Shown here in pieces: positions 15,587-22,947 of a stretch of 64,000 nucleotides of DNA (the first letter of the stretch is position 1; the number at the start of each line of letters is the position of its first letter). The translations under genes and the position numbers were made by a program. Source of the DNA: Lentzea atacamensis (GTDB taxonomy: Bacteria > Actinomycetota > Actinomycetes > Mycobacteriales > Pseudonocardiaceae). Below the pieces are notes generated by a model. That model was not told where the DNA came from, ran no database searches, and was given only the letters and a program-made list of their open reading frames with translations. The stretch covers positions 682,001 to 746,000 of the forward strand of contig NZ_QLTT01000002.1 of NCBI RefSeq assembly GCF_003269295.1. The letters run 5' to 3'.

Positions 15587-15991
15587 ATGACTGGGCAAGA
15601 GCAACACGAGTACACGGCGTCGCTGAGGGTGTTCAGCGAGTCGCTGACGTTGACGGAACTCGTTGCGGTACTTGGCGAACCCACCAGGGGCTATGACATC
15701 GGCGACTTGGTGAGTCCACGCCGCCCTGACGGTCCTCGCCGGACAAACGCTCACTGGTCTCTCGGGAGCGCTGCGCTGCGCACGCAACCACTCGACGAAC
15801 ACGTTGCGGAACTCGTCACGTTCGTCGAGGCGCACAGTCGTGAGTTCGACGCACTCGGGGACAAGGTCCAGATCGATGTCTTCTGCGGCGTGTTCACAGC
15901 TGACGACTCGCAGGGTGGCTTCACTCTCGGGTCCGACCTGATCCGCAGGCTGAGCGCTCTCAACCTCGACATCGGTTTTGACCTGTACTGA
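15587..15991 (+). CDS. DUF4279 domain protein
   Basis: 134 residues, nearly all one DUF4279 domain: an N-terminal strand-rich part (EYTASLRVFSESLTLTELVAVLGEPT), a WSLGS segment, LDEHVAELVTFVEA, and the closing SDLIRRLSALNLDIGFDLY. The ATG 15587 start has GAGGGGG at a suitable distance. DUF4279 proteins are small, cytoplasmic and biochemically uncharacterised; some occur next to polymorphic toxins and could be immunity proteins. No toxin gene is recognisable beside this one. It stands alone between imperfect direct repeats in an otherwise gene-poor stretch, suggesting lateral arrival. Confidence 0.8.
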   Translation: MTGQEQHEYTASLRVFSESLTLTELVAVLGEPTRGYDIGDLVSPRRPDGPRRTNAHWSLGSAALRTQPLDEHVAELVTFVEAHSREFDALGDKVQIDVFCGVFTADDSQGGFTLGSDLIRRLSALNLDIGFDLY

Positions 15992-16003
15992 CTCCTCCGA
16001 GTG

Positions 16004-16032
16004 CTCACCCGGCGTCGCCGTTGTTCTCCTGG
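16004..16032. repeat. 29-bp imperfect direct repeat, copy 2 (DUF4279 island, right)
   Basis: It matches 15462-15490 with three mismatches in 29, starting 12 bases after the DUF4279 stop codon. It could be a duplication border of the island or a duplicated 3' end of a displaced minus-strand gene. Confidence 0.6.
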
Positions 16033-16481
16033 CCCGGGAACCGGCGTCGCGCGAGGAACTGCGTGTGGCGAGACCGTCGGAACCGGAGGCAGATCCAGAG
16101 CCGAAGTCGGCGCCGGATCAGGACCGAGGTGCCACCGGAGACCCGATCCCGGACGTCAGGTCTGACGCCGACTCGGATTCCTGTGCGGACGCCGACCAGG
16201 GCGTGGATTCCAACCTCGACTCTGGCCCAGGCCCGGATCCGCAGTCCGACCCTGAACCCCATCAACCCGACTCCACCACGACGAACTCTGGTGAGGAGCC
16301 GCGACGAGCTGTTGCAGTCCGGCCGCCGGGTGGAGCGGTTCCTGTGGAGGCGCCCTGCCTCCTAGCGCCTGTTCTGGCCTGGTGTGGCTCCGTCACTGTC
16401 CGGCAGTGAACGACGGGCGTTGTCACGCGATCTTGTCGTTGGACCTCCCGTAGCTGGATCGCCTTCTGGCCGAGAAGTGAC
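16033..16481. other. gene-poor stretch with degenerate Asp/Pro/Ser-type sequence
   Basis: About 450 bases without a supportable gene. The plus frame beginning at 15978 is open to 16409 and reads as a degenerate acidic/Pro/Ser repeat (for example DADSDSCADADQGVDSNLDSGPGPDP). The minus frame reads as Gly-Val-Arg quasi-repeats. Neither shows the third-position G/C bias of neighbouring genes, nor a ribosome site. It is best seen as decayed simple-repeat coding sequence or spacer. Confidence 0.45.
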
Positions 16482-16513
16482 TGATGGCCGGCCACCGAGG
16501 TGGCCGGCCATCA
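16482..16513. terminator. hairpin after the sigma factor operon
   Basis: A perfect inverted repeat (TGATGGCCGGCCACC and its complement, 16482-16496 and 16499-16513) with a tight loop, 9 bases beyond the stop of the minus-strand 16523-17314 gene. There is no U-tract, as is common for actinobacterial terminators. Confidence 0.65.
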
Positions 16514-16522
16514 CGAACCTCG

Positions 16523-17314
16523 TCACCACTTGTCGGAGGTGACGATCGCCTTCAGCTGCTCGAACGTCAGCGGCGGCTGCGGCGAGTAGATCCGACCGCC
16601 CGGCGATTCGGGCACAGCGCCCGCGGGGTCCTCCTGGTTGCTGACGTCCATGACGATCATCGTCCCGTCAGGCCGCTTGAGGCCGGCAAAGTACGACTCC
16701 GCGCCGGGAGCCGGCCGCGCGGTCCCGGTCGCCAGCCGGGAACCGTCGGGCAGCGTGCTGACAACACAATCCTTCTTGCGGGAAAGCTTGCACCAGTCGC
16801 TGGGCTCGGATTCGCTGGGCTGCATCATCAGGCCGAAGCGCCCGGCGCCCCTTGCGGAGGTCAGGGTGCCGGCGATGAACGAGCCGATGCTCGGGCCCTC
16901 CAGGGGTGTCGCAGTCACTCCTGTCCCCGGCTGCGCTGTCCCCGGCTGCTTGGACGGGCGAGGCGCCGGTATACCCATCTTCTGCTCCGCCTCGAACGTA
17001 GCGGTGTCGCCGAGCACCACCTTGAACCGGGCGACCAGGTCATCCGGCGAGGTGGGGATCGGGTCGCGGGCCGTTGTCGTGGACGGTCCGATCGACGAGG
17101 TGGCCGGCGGGCTGGCGGTGTGCGTGCCCGAGTCGCCCGGCACCAGCCACACCGCACCCGCGACCAGGCACGCCACCGCGACGACGGTGGCCGCGACGGG
17201 TACCAGCCGCACGGCCCGCCGCGGCCGCACGATCGGGGCCGTGCCCGCGGCCGCGGCGTCGGCACGCCGATCCAGTTCGGCGAAGGCGTCGTGGAGGGTG
17301 CGCAGGTCACTCAT
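16523..17314 (-). CDS. single-pass membrane protein, partner of the adjacent sigma factor
   Basis: 263 residues from ATG 17314: a 45-residue cytoplasmic N-terminus, one membrane helix (about 46-66, VRLVPVAATVVAVACLVAGAVWL), then a 190-residue outer domain with a Thr/Pro-rich linker and a segment SDWCKLSRKKDCVV that may hold a disulphide. Its start overlaps the sigma factor stop (ATGA), so the two are co-translated. Position and topology suggest an anti-sigma factor or sensor. The N-terminus lacks the HxxxCxxC zinc motif of classical ZAS anti-sigma factors, so regulation would differ. No known domain is recognised in the outer part. Confidence 0.75.
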   Translation of the reverse strand: MSDLRTLHDAFAELDRRADAAAAGTAPIVRPRRAVRLVPVAATVVAVACLVAGAVWLVPGDSGTHTASPPATSSIGPSTTTARDPIPTSPDDLVARFKVVLGDTATFEAEQKMGIPAPRPSKQPGTAQPGTGVTATPLEGPSIGSFIAGTLTSARGAGRFGLMMQPSESEPSDWCKLSRKKDCVVSTLPDGSRLATGTARPAPGAESYFAGLKRPDGTMIVMDVSNQEDPAGAVPESPGGRIYSPQPPLTFEQLKAIVTSDKW

Positions 17315-17841
17315 GAGGTCTCCTGAAAGGTGGGGGCGGTGGCGGTGAGGTCGATACGCAGAGCGTTGAGCGCCCGGTGGATCTGGCTGCGTACGGTCGG
17401 TTCCCGGCACCCCAGCTGTGTGGCGATCTCCCTGTCGGACAGGCCCGCGTAGTAGCGCAGCACCACGGCCGCGCGCTGTTTCCTGGGCAGGCCGGCGAGA
17501 CGGCGGATCATCGCGTCCCGCTCGGCCCGCTCGTCCGCGCCGTCGGAGATCACCCTCGGCTCGACCTCGGCCCGCGGGGACATGCGGGTCAGCCTTCTGC
17601 GCCAGGACAGGTACTCGTTGACGACCATCCGCCGCACGTAGGCGTGCGGCTCGTCCATTCCCGAGATCCGTTCCCAGCGCTCGAACGCCCGGCCCAGCAC
17701 ATCGCTCACCAGCTCCTCGGCCAGCCACGTCCGGCAGGTCAGGACCGTGGCGAACCGCATCAGCGCGGGACGCTGCCTTGCCACGTACTCAGCGAACTCC
17801 ACCGGCAACTCCCGATCATCGACTCGACCTCGATTTCGCAC
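17311..17841 (-). CDS. ECF-type sigma factor, SigE-like actinobacterial family
   Basis: 176 residues from GTG 17841; TTG 17865 would add eight. Region 2 is visible as PALMRFATVLTCRTWLAEELVSDVLGRAFERWERI followed by PHAYVRRMVVNEYLSWRRR. Region 4 is LAGLPRKQRAAVVLRYYAGLSDREIATQLGCREPTVRSQIHRALNAL, with a clear helix-turn-helix. It should direct RNA polymerase to a small stress regulon. It is coupled by ATGA overlap to a membrane protein, the likely controller. It is divergent from the 17951 gene. No autoregulatory promoter could be identified with confidence. Confidence 0.9.
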   Translation of the reverse strand: MRNRGRVDDRELPVEFAEYVARQRPALMRFATVLTCRTWLAEELVSDVLGRAFERWERISGMDEPHAYVRRMVVNEYLSWRRRLTRMSPRAEVEPRVISDGADERAERDAMIRRLAGLPRKQRAAVVLRYYAGLSDREIATQLGCREPTVRSQIHRALNALRIDLTATAPTFQETS

Positions 17842-17937
17842 CCCTAATGGAGAAGTGACCCCCAACGTTGCATCCGGTCTCTCAACGACTGCCGAGAGCC
17901 CTCACTCCGCACCGGCCTGGCCGAATGATCTACGGCG

Positions 17938-17943
17938 TAGCGT
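17938..17943 (+). promoter_or_regulatory. candidate leaderless -10 box for the 17951 gene
   Basis: TAGCGT ends seven bases before the GTG at 17951. The position and spacing match the other TANNNT boxes noted in this window. The -35 is not recognisable. Confidence 0.35.
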
Positions 17944-17950
17944 CGAAGGG

Positions 17951-18325
17951 GTGCCCAACATCCTCGTGATCGGCTTCGACCCGCACACCATCCCCGGCTT
18001 CGACCCGCAGCCCGTCGCCGCGGCCATCGAGCAGGGCAGCAAGGCCTTCGCCGAGCTGGGCCTCGCCGAGGACCTCTTCCTGATCGACTTCGCCGAACTG
18101 GGCGGCGCCGAAGCCAAACTCGTCGAGCGGCTCCAGCAACGGCAGTACGACGCGGTGGTCGTTGGCGGCGGCATTCGTAAGGGGCCGGGCCTGCTCGAGC
18201 TCTTCCAGTTGGTCGTCAACCTCGTGCATTGGCACCAGCCGGAGGCCGCGATCGCGTTCAACGACAACGCAGGCGACAGCCCGGACTGGGTGCTCAAGGC
18301 ACTGGAGCAGCGGCGCAACCGCTAG
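17951..18325 (+). CDS. conserved hypothetical protein, small Rossmann-like
   Basis: 124 residues from GTG 17951. The opening PNILVIGFDPHTIPGFDP and the later YDAVVVGGGIRKGPGLLELFQLVVNLVHWHQPEAAIAFN resemble small actinobacterial conserved proteins with alternating strand-helix pattern. No catalytic motif is assigned. The open frame extends upstream to 17747, but that part overlaps the sigma factor gene and lacks coding character. Single gene, probably with its own leaderless promoter. Confidence 0.75.
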   Translation: MPNILVIGFDPHTIPGFDPQPVAAAIEQGSKAFAELGLAEDLFLIDFAELGGAEAKLVERLQQRQYDAVVVGGGIRKGPGLLELFQLVVNLVHWHQPEAAIAFNDNAGDSPDWVLKALEQRRNR

Positions 18326-18349
18326 CTTCGAGATACATGAGCAGCAGCG

Positions 18350-18607
18350 CTAGAACAGGGTCTGCCAGGCCCACCAGATGAGCAGCCCGACGGCGAGCAC
18401 CAGTGCGAGGGCCGCCCACCACAGCAGCACCTCGGCCAGCTCGACGCCCCACCATTTGAGGCCCCGCCACAGCCGCCGCGGCGCTGCGGTCAGCCACGCG
18501 AGGAAGCGCTTCTGCCACCACGGGCGCTGAGCCTCCAGACGTGCCTGCACCACGGCTTCCCGAGCAGCCCGGCGCCGCTCCTCACGATCTCCCACGAGCG
18601 GCATCAT
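18350..18607 (-). CDS. small Trp-rich membrane protein
   Basis: 85 residues. A basic N-terminal half (GDREERRRAAREAVVQARLEAQ) is followed by a Trp-rich amphipathic part (PWWQKRFLAWLTAAPRRLWRGLKWWG) and one hydrophobic helix (VLLWWAALALVLAVGLLIWWAW). Two consecutive ATG codons (18607 and 18604) overlap the stop of the upstream acetyltransferase gene, so it is co-translated with it. Function unknown; it probably sits in the cytoplasmic membrane. Confidence 0.65.
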   Translation of the reverse strand: MMPLVGDREERRRAAREAVVQARLEAQRPWWQKRFLAWLTAAPRRLWRGLKWWGVELAEVLLWWAALALVLAVGLLIWWAWQTLF

Positions 18608-19263
18608 GCCGAGGCGAGGAGCTCGGTCAACCGGCGAACGGCGAACTCCCGGAACGGCCGCACGGGCAGAAGTCGGCACTCCGCCCCACCCGCCATCCGC
18701 GACTCAACCCCGAACGCCTCCTCGAACTCCCGCCCCACGACGGGAAAGAACCGCCCGTAGTCCCCAGCCACGTCGTCCACCACGAGCTCCGGCCCCATCA
18801 CCCGCTTCTGCAGCCGCGGCGACGGCGTGAGCGCCTCGCAGTGGTGCAGGAAGCTGTTCCGCGTGTGATCAACGCCGATCAGCAGGATCTGCCCGCCCAG
18901 CGAGTGCAGGACGTCGAACGGCGACCCCGCCCCCAACGCGAACGCCAACGGCTGCGCCCGGACGATCGCCGCGGCATCGGGACCGACCGCCGCCACCGGC
19001 ACGACCGGGTGCGAGGACAGCAGCGCGGAAGGCACCGCTTCGACGTACGCCGAAACAGCGCCCATCGGGGCGTTGCGGAACGCCGGAACGACGAGCGTCG
19101 GGGTTACGGCCAACAAGCTCTGAACCACGGTGGCCGCGCCTCCGTACACCTCTCCGAGACGGGAAAGCGACGAATGCACGATCAGGGGAACGTCGCCGAC
19201 CGCTCCACAAGCACGCCATCCAGCGATCAAGTTCTCGCAGGTCGGCGCCATGTCCCCATCCAT
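18604..19263 (-). CDS. AAC(3)-family N-acetyltransferase-like protein, short form
   Basis: 219 residues from ATG 19263 (ATG 19251, preceded by GGGG, is equally possible). AAC(3) motifs are present in order: IVHSSLSRLGEVYGGAATVVQSLL, LVVPAFRNAP, SSHPVVPVAAVGPDAAAIV, PLAFALGAGSPFDVLHSLGGQILLIGVDHTRNSFLHHCEA. The protein is roughly 40-60 residues shorter than typical family members, mainly because the loop between VVPAF and SSHP is reduced. Family members acetylate the 3-amino group of aminoglycosides using acetyl-CoA, or act on other amines. Resistance cannot be assumed from this divergent short form. The next gene encodes a small membrane protein, coupled by overlap. Confidence 0.8.
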   Translation of the reverse strand: MDGDMAPTCENLIAGWRACGAVGDVPLIVHSSLSRLGEVYGGAATVVQSLLAVTPTLVVPAFRNAPMGAVSAYVEAVPSALLSSHPVVPVAAVGPDAAAIVRAQPLAFALGAGSPFDVLHSLGGQILLIGVDHTRNSFLHHCEALTPSPRLQKRVMGPELVVDDVAGDYGRFFPVVGREFEEAFGVESRMAGGAECRLLPVRPFREFAVRRLTELLASA

Positions 19264-19340
19264 AACTACAGAACGTGACCACGTCACTCGATCGCGTGGT
19301 CGTCCAGCTAACCCATAACAACCGCCGGGCTTACGCCGAA

Positions 19341-19637
19341 CTAACAGACAGCTTCGCCAGTTCGTCAGGAGGCAACGATGAACTTACGCATGGAGCAAGC
19401 GGCTCGCTGACTGTCTGTCAGCAGCGGATAGCCCAACTCATCGGAAACGTGACGAGAGTCACCCAACGGGCGCTCAGGCTTGCCTGCGCTCGTGACGCGA
19501 GGTTACGTTCTCGCCCGCCGATAACGGTTTGGTCACCGGCAGGACACAGGAACCGCAGTACGCAGGGTCCAAAGTCCCCAGGGGTCCCCCGCCCGGGTTT
19601 GCCGGAGACCAAGCTCCCCGACGCAGGAGGCTCCCCC
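19341..19637 (+). other. long upstream region of the SLT transglycosylase gene
   Basis: About 300 bases without a supportable gene. The open frame from 19275 continues through it, but its translation has no coding character. Short dyads occur (for example GTGACGAGAGTCAC, 19449-19462). Actinobacterial cell-wall hydrolase genes often carry a c-di-AMP (ydaO-type) riboswitch here. I looked for its conserved blocks and did not see a convincing match, so only a long untranslated leader is proposed. Confidence 0.35.
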
Positions 19638-20429
19638 TTGGCCCGGCACAGCAAGGCTGCCGGCCGAACCGTGTACACGGTCGTGCCCAAAGCAGAAGTG
19701 AAGGCCGGCGCGCATCGCGCCGAGGACGACAAGGTCCCGCTTGCTCACCGTGTGAGCGCCATCGTCGTCGCAGCAGGTGTCGCCGCCGGCACCGCAGCCA
19801 TCGCCAACGCCGCCACCAGCGGTTCCTCCAGCGAGCTCGCTGCGGGTGCCGAGTTCGGCGCGGTTCCGGACCAGCAGCCGAAGACGGTCCAGACCATCCA
19901 CGACGTGAACCCCGGTGGAGAGGTCGGCCGCCTGCTGCAGTTCCAGCAGATGTACGCCCAGCAGGCCTTCGAGCAGGCGACCAAGCTCGCCGCGGACACC
20001 CACGCCCAGCGTGAGGCCGCCGCCAAGGCCGAGGCCGAGCGTCAGGCGGAGATGCGCAAGCCGGCCAAGCAGCGCGAGATCGAGGGCTGGATCAAGGAAG
20101 CCATCAGGGTCCTGCAGGCCAACGGCACGAACATCGACAACAACAGCATCGATGAGATCTACACGATCATCATCAAGGAGTCGAACGGCAACCCCAACGC
20201 CGTCAACAACTGGGACTCCAACGCGCTGCGCGGTACGCCGTCCAAGGGTCTGATGCAGTGCATCGACCCGACGTTCCGCGCGTACAAGCTGCCCGGTTAC
20301 GACAACATCCTCGCGCCGGTCGACAACATCATCGCGGGCGTCCGGTACACGTACGCGCGCTACGGCGGCTTCCACAACCACCCAGGGTTGGTCAGCATGA
20401 ACCTCGGCGGCGGGTACCGGGGGTACTAA
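19638..20429 (+). CDS. secreted/anchored transglycosylase with SLT (lysozyme-like) domain
   Basis: 263 residues from TTG 19638, chosen because a perfect AGGAGG (19625-19630) lies seven bases upstream. A basic N-terminus is followed by a hydrophobic stretch at about 36-58 (HRVSAIVVAAGVAAGTAAIANAAT), acting as signal or anchor. Next comes an Ala/Gln/Glu-rich coiled-coil region (about 90-150), then the lysozyme-like domain with catalytic Glu181 in IIIKESNGNPNAVNNWDSNA and GLMQCIDPTFRAYK. It should cleave peptidoglycan glycan strands outside the membrane during growth. The gene ends with GGGYRGY. It has a long untranslated leader. Confidence 0.9.
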   Translation: MARHSKAAGRTVYTVVPKAEVKAGAHRAEDDKVPLAHRVSAIVVAAGVAAGTAAIANAATSGSSSELAAGAEFGAVPDQQPKTVQTIHDVNPGGEVGRLLQFQQMYAQQAFEQATKLAADTHAQREAAAKAEAERQAEMRKPAKQREIEGWIKEAIRVLQANGTNIDNNSIDEIYTIIIKESNGNPNAVNNWDSNALRGTPSKGLMQCIDPTFRAYKLPGYDNILAPVDNIIAGVRYTYARYGGFHNHPGLVSMNLGGGYRGY

Positions 20430-20576
20430 AGGTGTCAGTTTCGCCGTCTCGGGGTGCGTGAAACCCATCGGCGGGCGATGCTGTCAATCAGGTTCACCCA
20501 CAAGCATGGCGGCCCTAGCGGGCGCACGCCCGGTAGTGCTCCCATCGAAGCGATCCCCGAACGCAGGGAGTGGCCG

Positions 20577-20726
20577 ATGAACGAGCAACAGGCACGCGAC
20601 GACGAGCTGGCGAAGATCCGCTCGGAGGCGACGAACTGGCTGGCCAAGATGGCCAAAGCCCAGCAACGCCCGAAAGTCGAACAGCGGCGGCCTGAGCACG
20701 ACGCCATGACACCCGCGAAGAAGTAA
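20577..20726 (+). CDS. small hypothetical protein
   Basis: 49 residues from ATG 20577 with AGGGAG eight bases upstream. It is hydrophilic and charged (NEQQARDDELAKIRSEATNWLAKMAKAQQRPK), probably one helix followed by a basic tail. No family is recognised. A terminator follows 20 bases after the stop, which supports a real transcription unit. The open frame could be extended upstream to 20454, but without a ribosome site. Confidence 0.5.
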   Translation: MNEQQARDDELAKIRSEATNWLAKMAKAQQRPKVEQRRPEHDAMTPAKK

Positions 20727-20745
20727 AGGACGGCAAGAACAGGGG

Positions 20746-20770
20746 AGCGCCTCGGCTACGGCCGGGGCGC
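20746..20770. terminator. terminator between small ORF and LysR gene
   Basis: A 10-bp GC-rich stem (GCGCCTCGGC, loop TAC, right arm GCCGGGGCGC, one G-U pair) followed by TTCTGCTCT. It overlaps the 3' end of the convergent LysR gene. Confidence 0.6.
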
Positions 20771-21787
20771 TTCTGCTCTGAAGGCCGACCACAGCAGGTT
20801 CAACGGGTGATCCGCCGGATGCTTCGACAGCTCGTCCGTTCGGGCGAAAACGCCCACAAGCCGCTCCAGCGAGTCATCTGAGAGCTCGACGACGCGGAGC
20901 CCGCCTCCCTCCCTCAGCTCGTTGTTCGACGCCACCACGCCCAAACCAGACGTCACGATCATGGCTCCCTGGACGAGGTTCGAGCGCAGCAGCGAGATGC
21001 CGTACTGGATCTCATCGATCTCGGCCGCGATGTCGAGCCCCTGCCGGTAGTCGGGCCCGAACCAGCCGCGCAGGAACTCCGCGATCAACCCCGCCCCCGG
21101 CACCACCAAGGGGATCGACCGGAGCTGAGGTACCCGCACGCGGGTGCCGACAACCGCCTCCGGCAGGTTCGTCAGCAACGCCAGGCCGCCGCGCCGCCAC
21201 TCGATCACGTCGAACTCGGGGCGCTCCCAGCCCGCGCCGGCCCGCGTCACGACGCTGCCGCACACGAGGTCGACCTCCTGCGTCTCCAGCTTCGTCCAGA
21301 TGTCCTTCGTGCGGATGTGCACGACCTTGAGGTCCACGTCGCGCTCGCGGAACTCGTCGGCCACGTGGTGCCACGCCTTCGCGAGGGTGTCGAGCATGTA
21401 TCGCGTGGTGCCGACGGTGACGGTCGTGCCGAGCTTGCGGCGGCACTCGTGAATTCCGTCGAGCCACTCCGCGAGCGTGTCGCGCGCCAATTCGACGAGC
21501 GACTCACCGGTCGGCGTGAACAGCACGTCTTTTCCGCGTCCCTGCTTCACCACGAGCGGTTCACCGCACAGTTGCTGGAAGTTCCTGTTCAACGTGTCCA
21601 GCTGCTTCTGCACACTCGACTGCTCGCGCCCCAGTGCCCGCGCCGCCCGCAGTGCCGATCGGGTCTCGTGAACGGTCAAGAGCGTCCTGAGCTGGTCCAT
21701 CGTGGTATCCAGGAGAGCGCCGGGCATGTTCAGCAGACGGTGCAGGGAGGTGCTCGTGGGAAGCACCAACTGGGACGAGCCGGACAT
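20756..21787 (-). CDS. LysR-family transcriptional regulator
   Basis: 343 residues from ATG 21787, with AGAGAGGG five bases upstream; the frame continues to 21838 without support. The winged helix-turn-helix (about 30-90: MDQLRTLLTVHETRSALRAARALGREQSSVQKQLDTLNRNF) is preceded by an unusual 29-residue N-terminal extension. The rest is the effector-binding domain of two Rossmann-like halves (TVTVGTTRYMLDTLAKAWHHVADEF..., IPLVVPGAGLIAEFLRGWFGP). It is divergent from the NuoB-NuoC-NuoI operon, with 108 bases between the starts, so that operon is the natural target. Ligand unknown. Confidence 0.88.
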   Translation of the reverse strand: MSGSSQLVLPTSTSLHRLLNMPGALLDTTMDQLRTLLTVHETRSALRAARALGREQSSVQKQLDTLNRNFQQLCGEPLVVKQGRGKDVLFTPTGESLVELARDTLAEWLDGIHECRRKLGTTVTVGTTRYMLDTLAKAWHHVADEFRERDVDLKVVHIRTKDIWTKLETQEVDLVCGSVVTRAGAGWERPEFDVIEWRRGGLALLTNLPEAVVGTRVRVPQLRSIPLVVPGAGLIAEFLRGWFGPDYRQGLDIAAEIDEIQYGISLLRSNLVQGAMIVTSGLGVVASNNELREGGGLRVVELSDDSLERLVGVFARTDELSKHPADHPLNLLWSAFRAEAPRP

Positions 21788-21895
21788 CGGAACCCTCTCT
21801 GGTGTTCTACCGATCAGTTGAACTGAACTTGACCGCATTTCGCAGGGAAATTATCTGCAGATCCTGTCCGTAAATCTCTGGACACTTATCGCGGG

Positions 21896-22423
21896 GTGTA
21901 CAAAACTATCTCCGGCGACCACGCGTGGGAGCCGATTCCGGGGGGAATCATTGGGGGGTGGGGGTCCGCCAGGCGCAAGCTGGTGGACCCCCAAGTATTA
22001 CCCTCGCTGGTTGTGACCGTTTCCGCTCGCCTGGACTGGGGCACCACCTACCAGGTCACCGTCCTCGAACTCGGGCTCGCCTGCTGCGGAGTCGAAGTGA
22101 TGGCAGCTCTCGACCGCCTTCCCGACCTCGGCGTCACGCCGGTCGGCGACGCGGGCGAGGCGCACGTTCTCGTTGTCTCCGGCACCGTCACGGACGCCAT
22201 GTTGCCCGCTGTGATCCGCAGTTACGAGGCCATGCCCGAACCTCGCTACGTGATCTCCGTGGGCGCCTGCAGCAACACCGGCGGCCCGTACTGGGATTCC
22301 TACAGCGTCACCAAGGGCATCGACCAGGCTCTGCCGGTCCACGTCGCCGTGCCCGGCTGCCCGCCTCGCCCCGAAGCGCTGCTCGAAGGCCTCAAGGCGC
22401 TGCACGGACTGGTGAACTCGTGA
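21896..22423 (+). CDS. orphan NuoB-like [4Fe-4S] subunit
   Basis: 175 residues from GTG 21896. The four ligands of cluster N2 are intact: adjacent Cys63 and Cys64 in [12 protein letters not shown], Cys125 in [18 protein letters not shown] and Cys155 in [16 protein letters not shown]. Spacing is close to NuoB of complex I. This is not the main complex I gene set, whose membrane part ends at 5598. It is the first gene of a three-gene unit with NuoC- and NuoI-like genes and is coupled to the next by GTGA. NuoD, which houses the quinone site with NuoB, is not present nearby, so the electron acceptor is unclear. Confidence 0.88.
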   Translation: MYKTISGDHAWEPIPGGIIGGWGSARRKLVDPQVLPSLVVTVSARLDWGTTYQVTVLELGLACCGVEVMAALDRLPDLGVTPVGDAGEAHVLVVSGTVTDAMLPAVIRSYEAMPEPRYVISVGACSNTGGPYWDSYSVTKGIDQALPVHVAVPGCPPRPEALLEGLKALHGLVNS

Positions 22424-22947
22424 GCACCGCGAAGACCGCCTTCGGACAGACCGTCCACCACGTCGAGCTCGCCGACTGGCTCACCACGGCGGCCGAACAC
22501 CACCGGAACGGCTGCGTGATGTTCGACTGGCTCGGTGTCGAGGACGCGGGCCGGCCGGGCGCCGCCGGACAGCGCCACGCGGTGTTCCTGCACGTCATCG
22601 ACCCGCAGACGCGTGAGGGCGTGATGCTGCGGACCGAGATCGGCGAGAGCGACTCGCTGCCGGGCGTCGCCCACCTCTGGAAGGGCGCGCACTGGCACGA
22701 GCGCGAGGCCGCCGAGATGTTCGGCATCACCGTCGACGGCGAGCCCGAGCACCTGCTGCTGCCCGACACCTTCCAGGGCCACCCGCTGCGCAAGGACTTC
22801 GTGCTGGCCTCCCGTGTCGTGCGCCCGTGGCCGGGCCGCCTCGAACCGGGCGAGGACAACACGAGTGCCCCGAGCCGCCGCCGCACCGCACCACCAGGCG
22901 TGCCCGACCCGTCCTGGGGCCCACGCCGTGAAGAGGAGCAGTCGTGA
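22420..22947 (+). CDS. orphan NuoC-like (30 kDa) subunit
   Basis: 175 residues from GTG 22420, overlapping the NuoB-like stop. The family signature is clear: [35 protein letters not shown] at about 91-125. The first 80 residues are a shortened alpha/beta part and the last 45 are a hydrophilic, Pro/Arg-rich tail. In complex I and related hydrogenases NuoC docks NuoD onto NuoB. Here no NuoD domain is fused or adjacent, since the protein ends 50 residues after the signature. It is coupled by GTGA to the ferredoxin-like gene. Confidence 0.85.
   Translation: MSTAKTAFGQTVHHVELADWLTTAAEHHRNGCVMFDWLGVEDAGRPGAAGQRHAVFLHVIDPQTREGVMLRTEIGESDSLPGVAHLWKGAHWHEREAAEMFGITVDGEPEHLLLPDTFQGHPLRKDFVLASRVVRPWPGRLEPGEDNTSAPSRRRTAPPGVPDPSWGPRREEEQS

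Noticed and set aside
15297..15587. 96-codon plus-strand frame between the dimethylargininase-like and DUF4279 genes
   Set aside because: It runs through a perfect terminator hairpin and lacks a ribosome site and codon bias; an integrase-tail origin was considered but could not be supported.
19275..19637. Upstream extension of the SLT gene to 19275
   Set aside because: The perfect AGGAGG seven bases before TTG 19638 fixes the start, and the extension has no coding character.
19440..19637. c-di-AMP (ydaO-type) riboswitch before the SLT gene
   Set aside because: Expected from context, but the conserved GGGGAACC and GGGGTGAA-type blocks were not found by eye.
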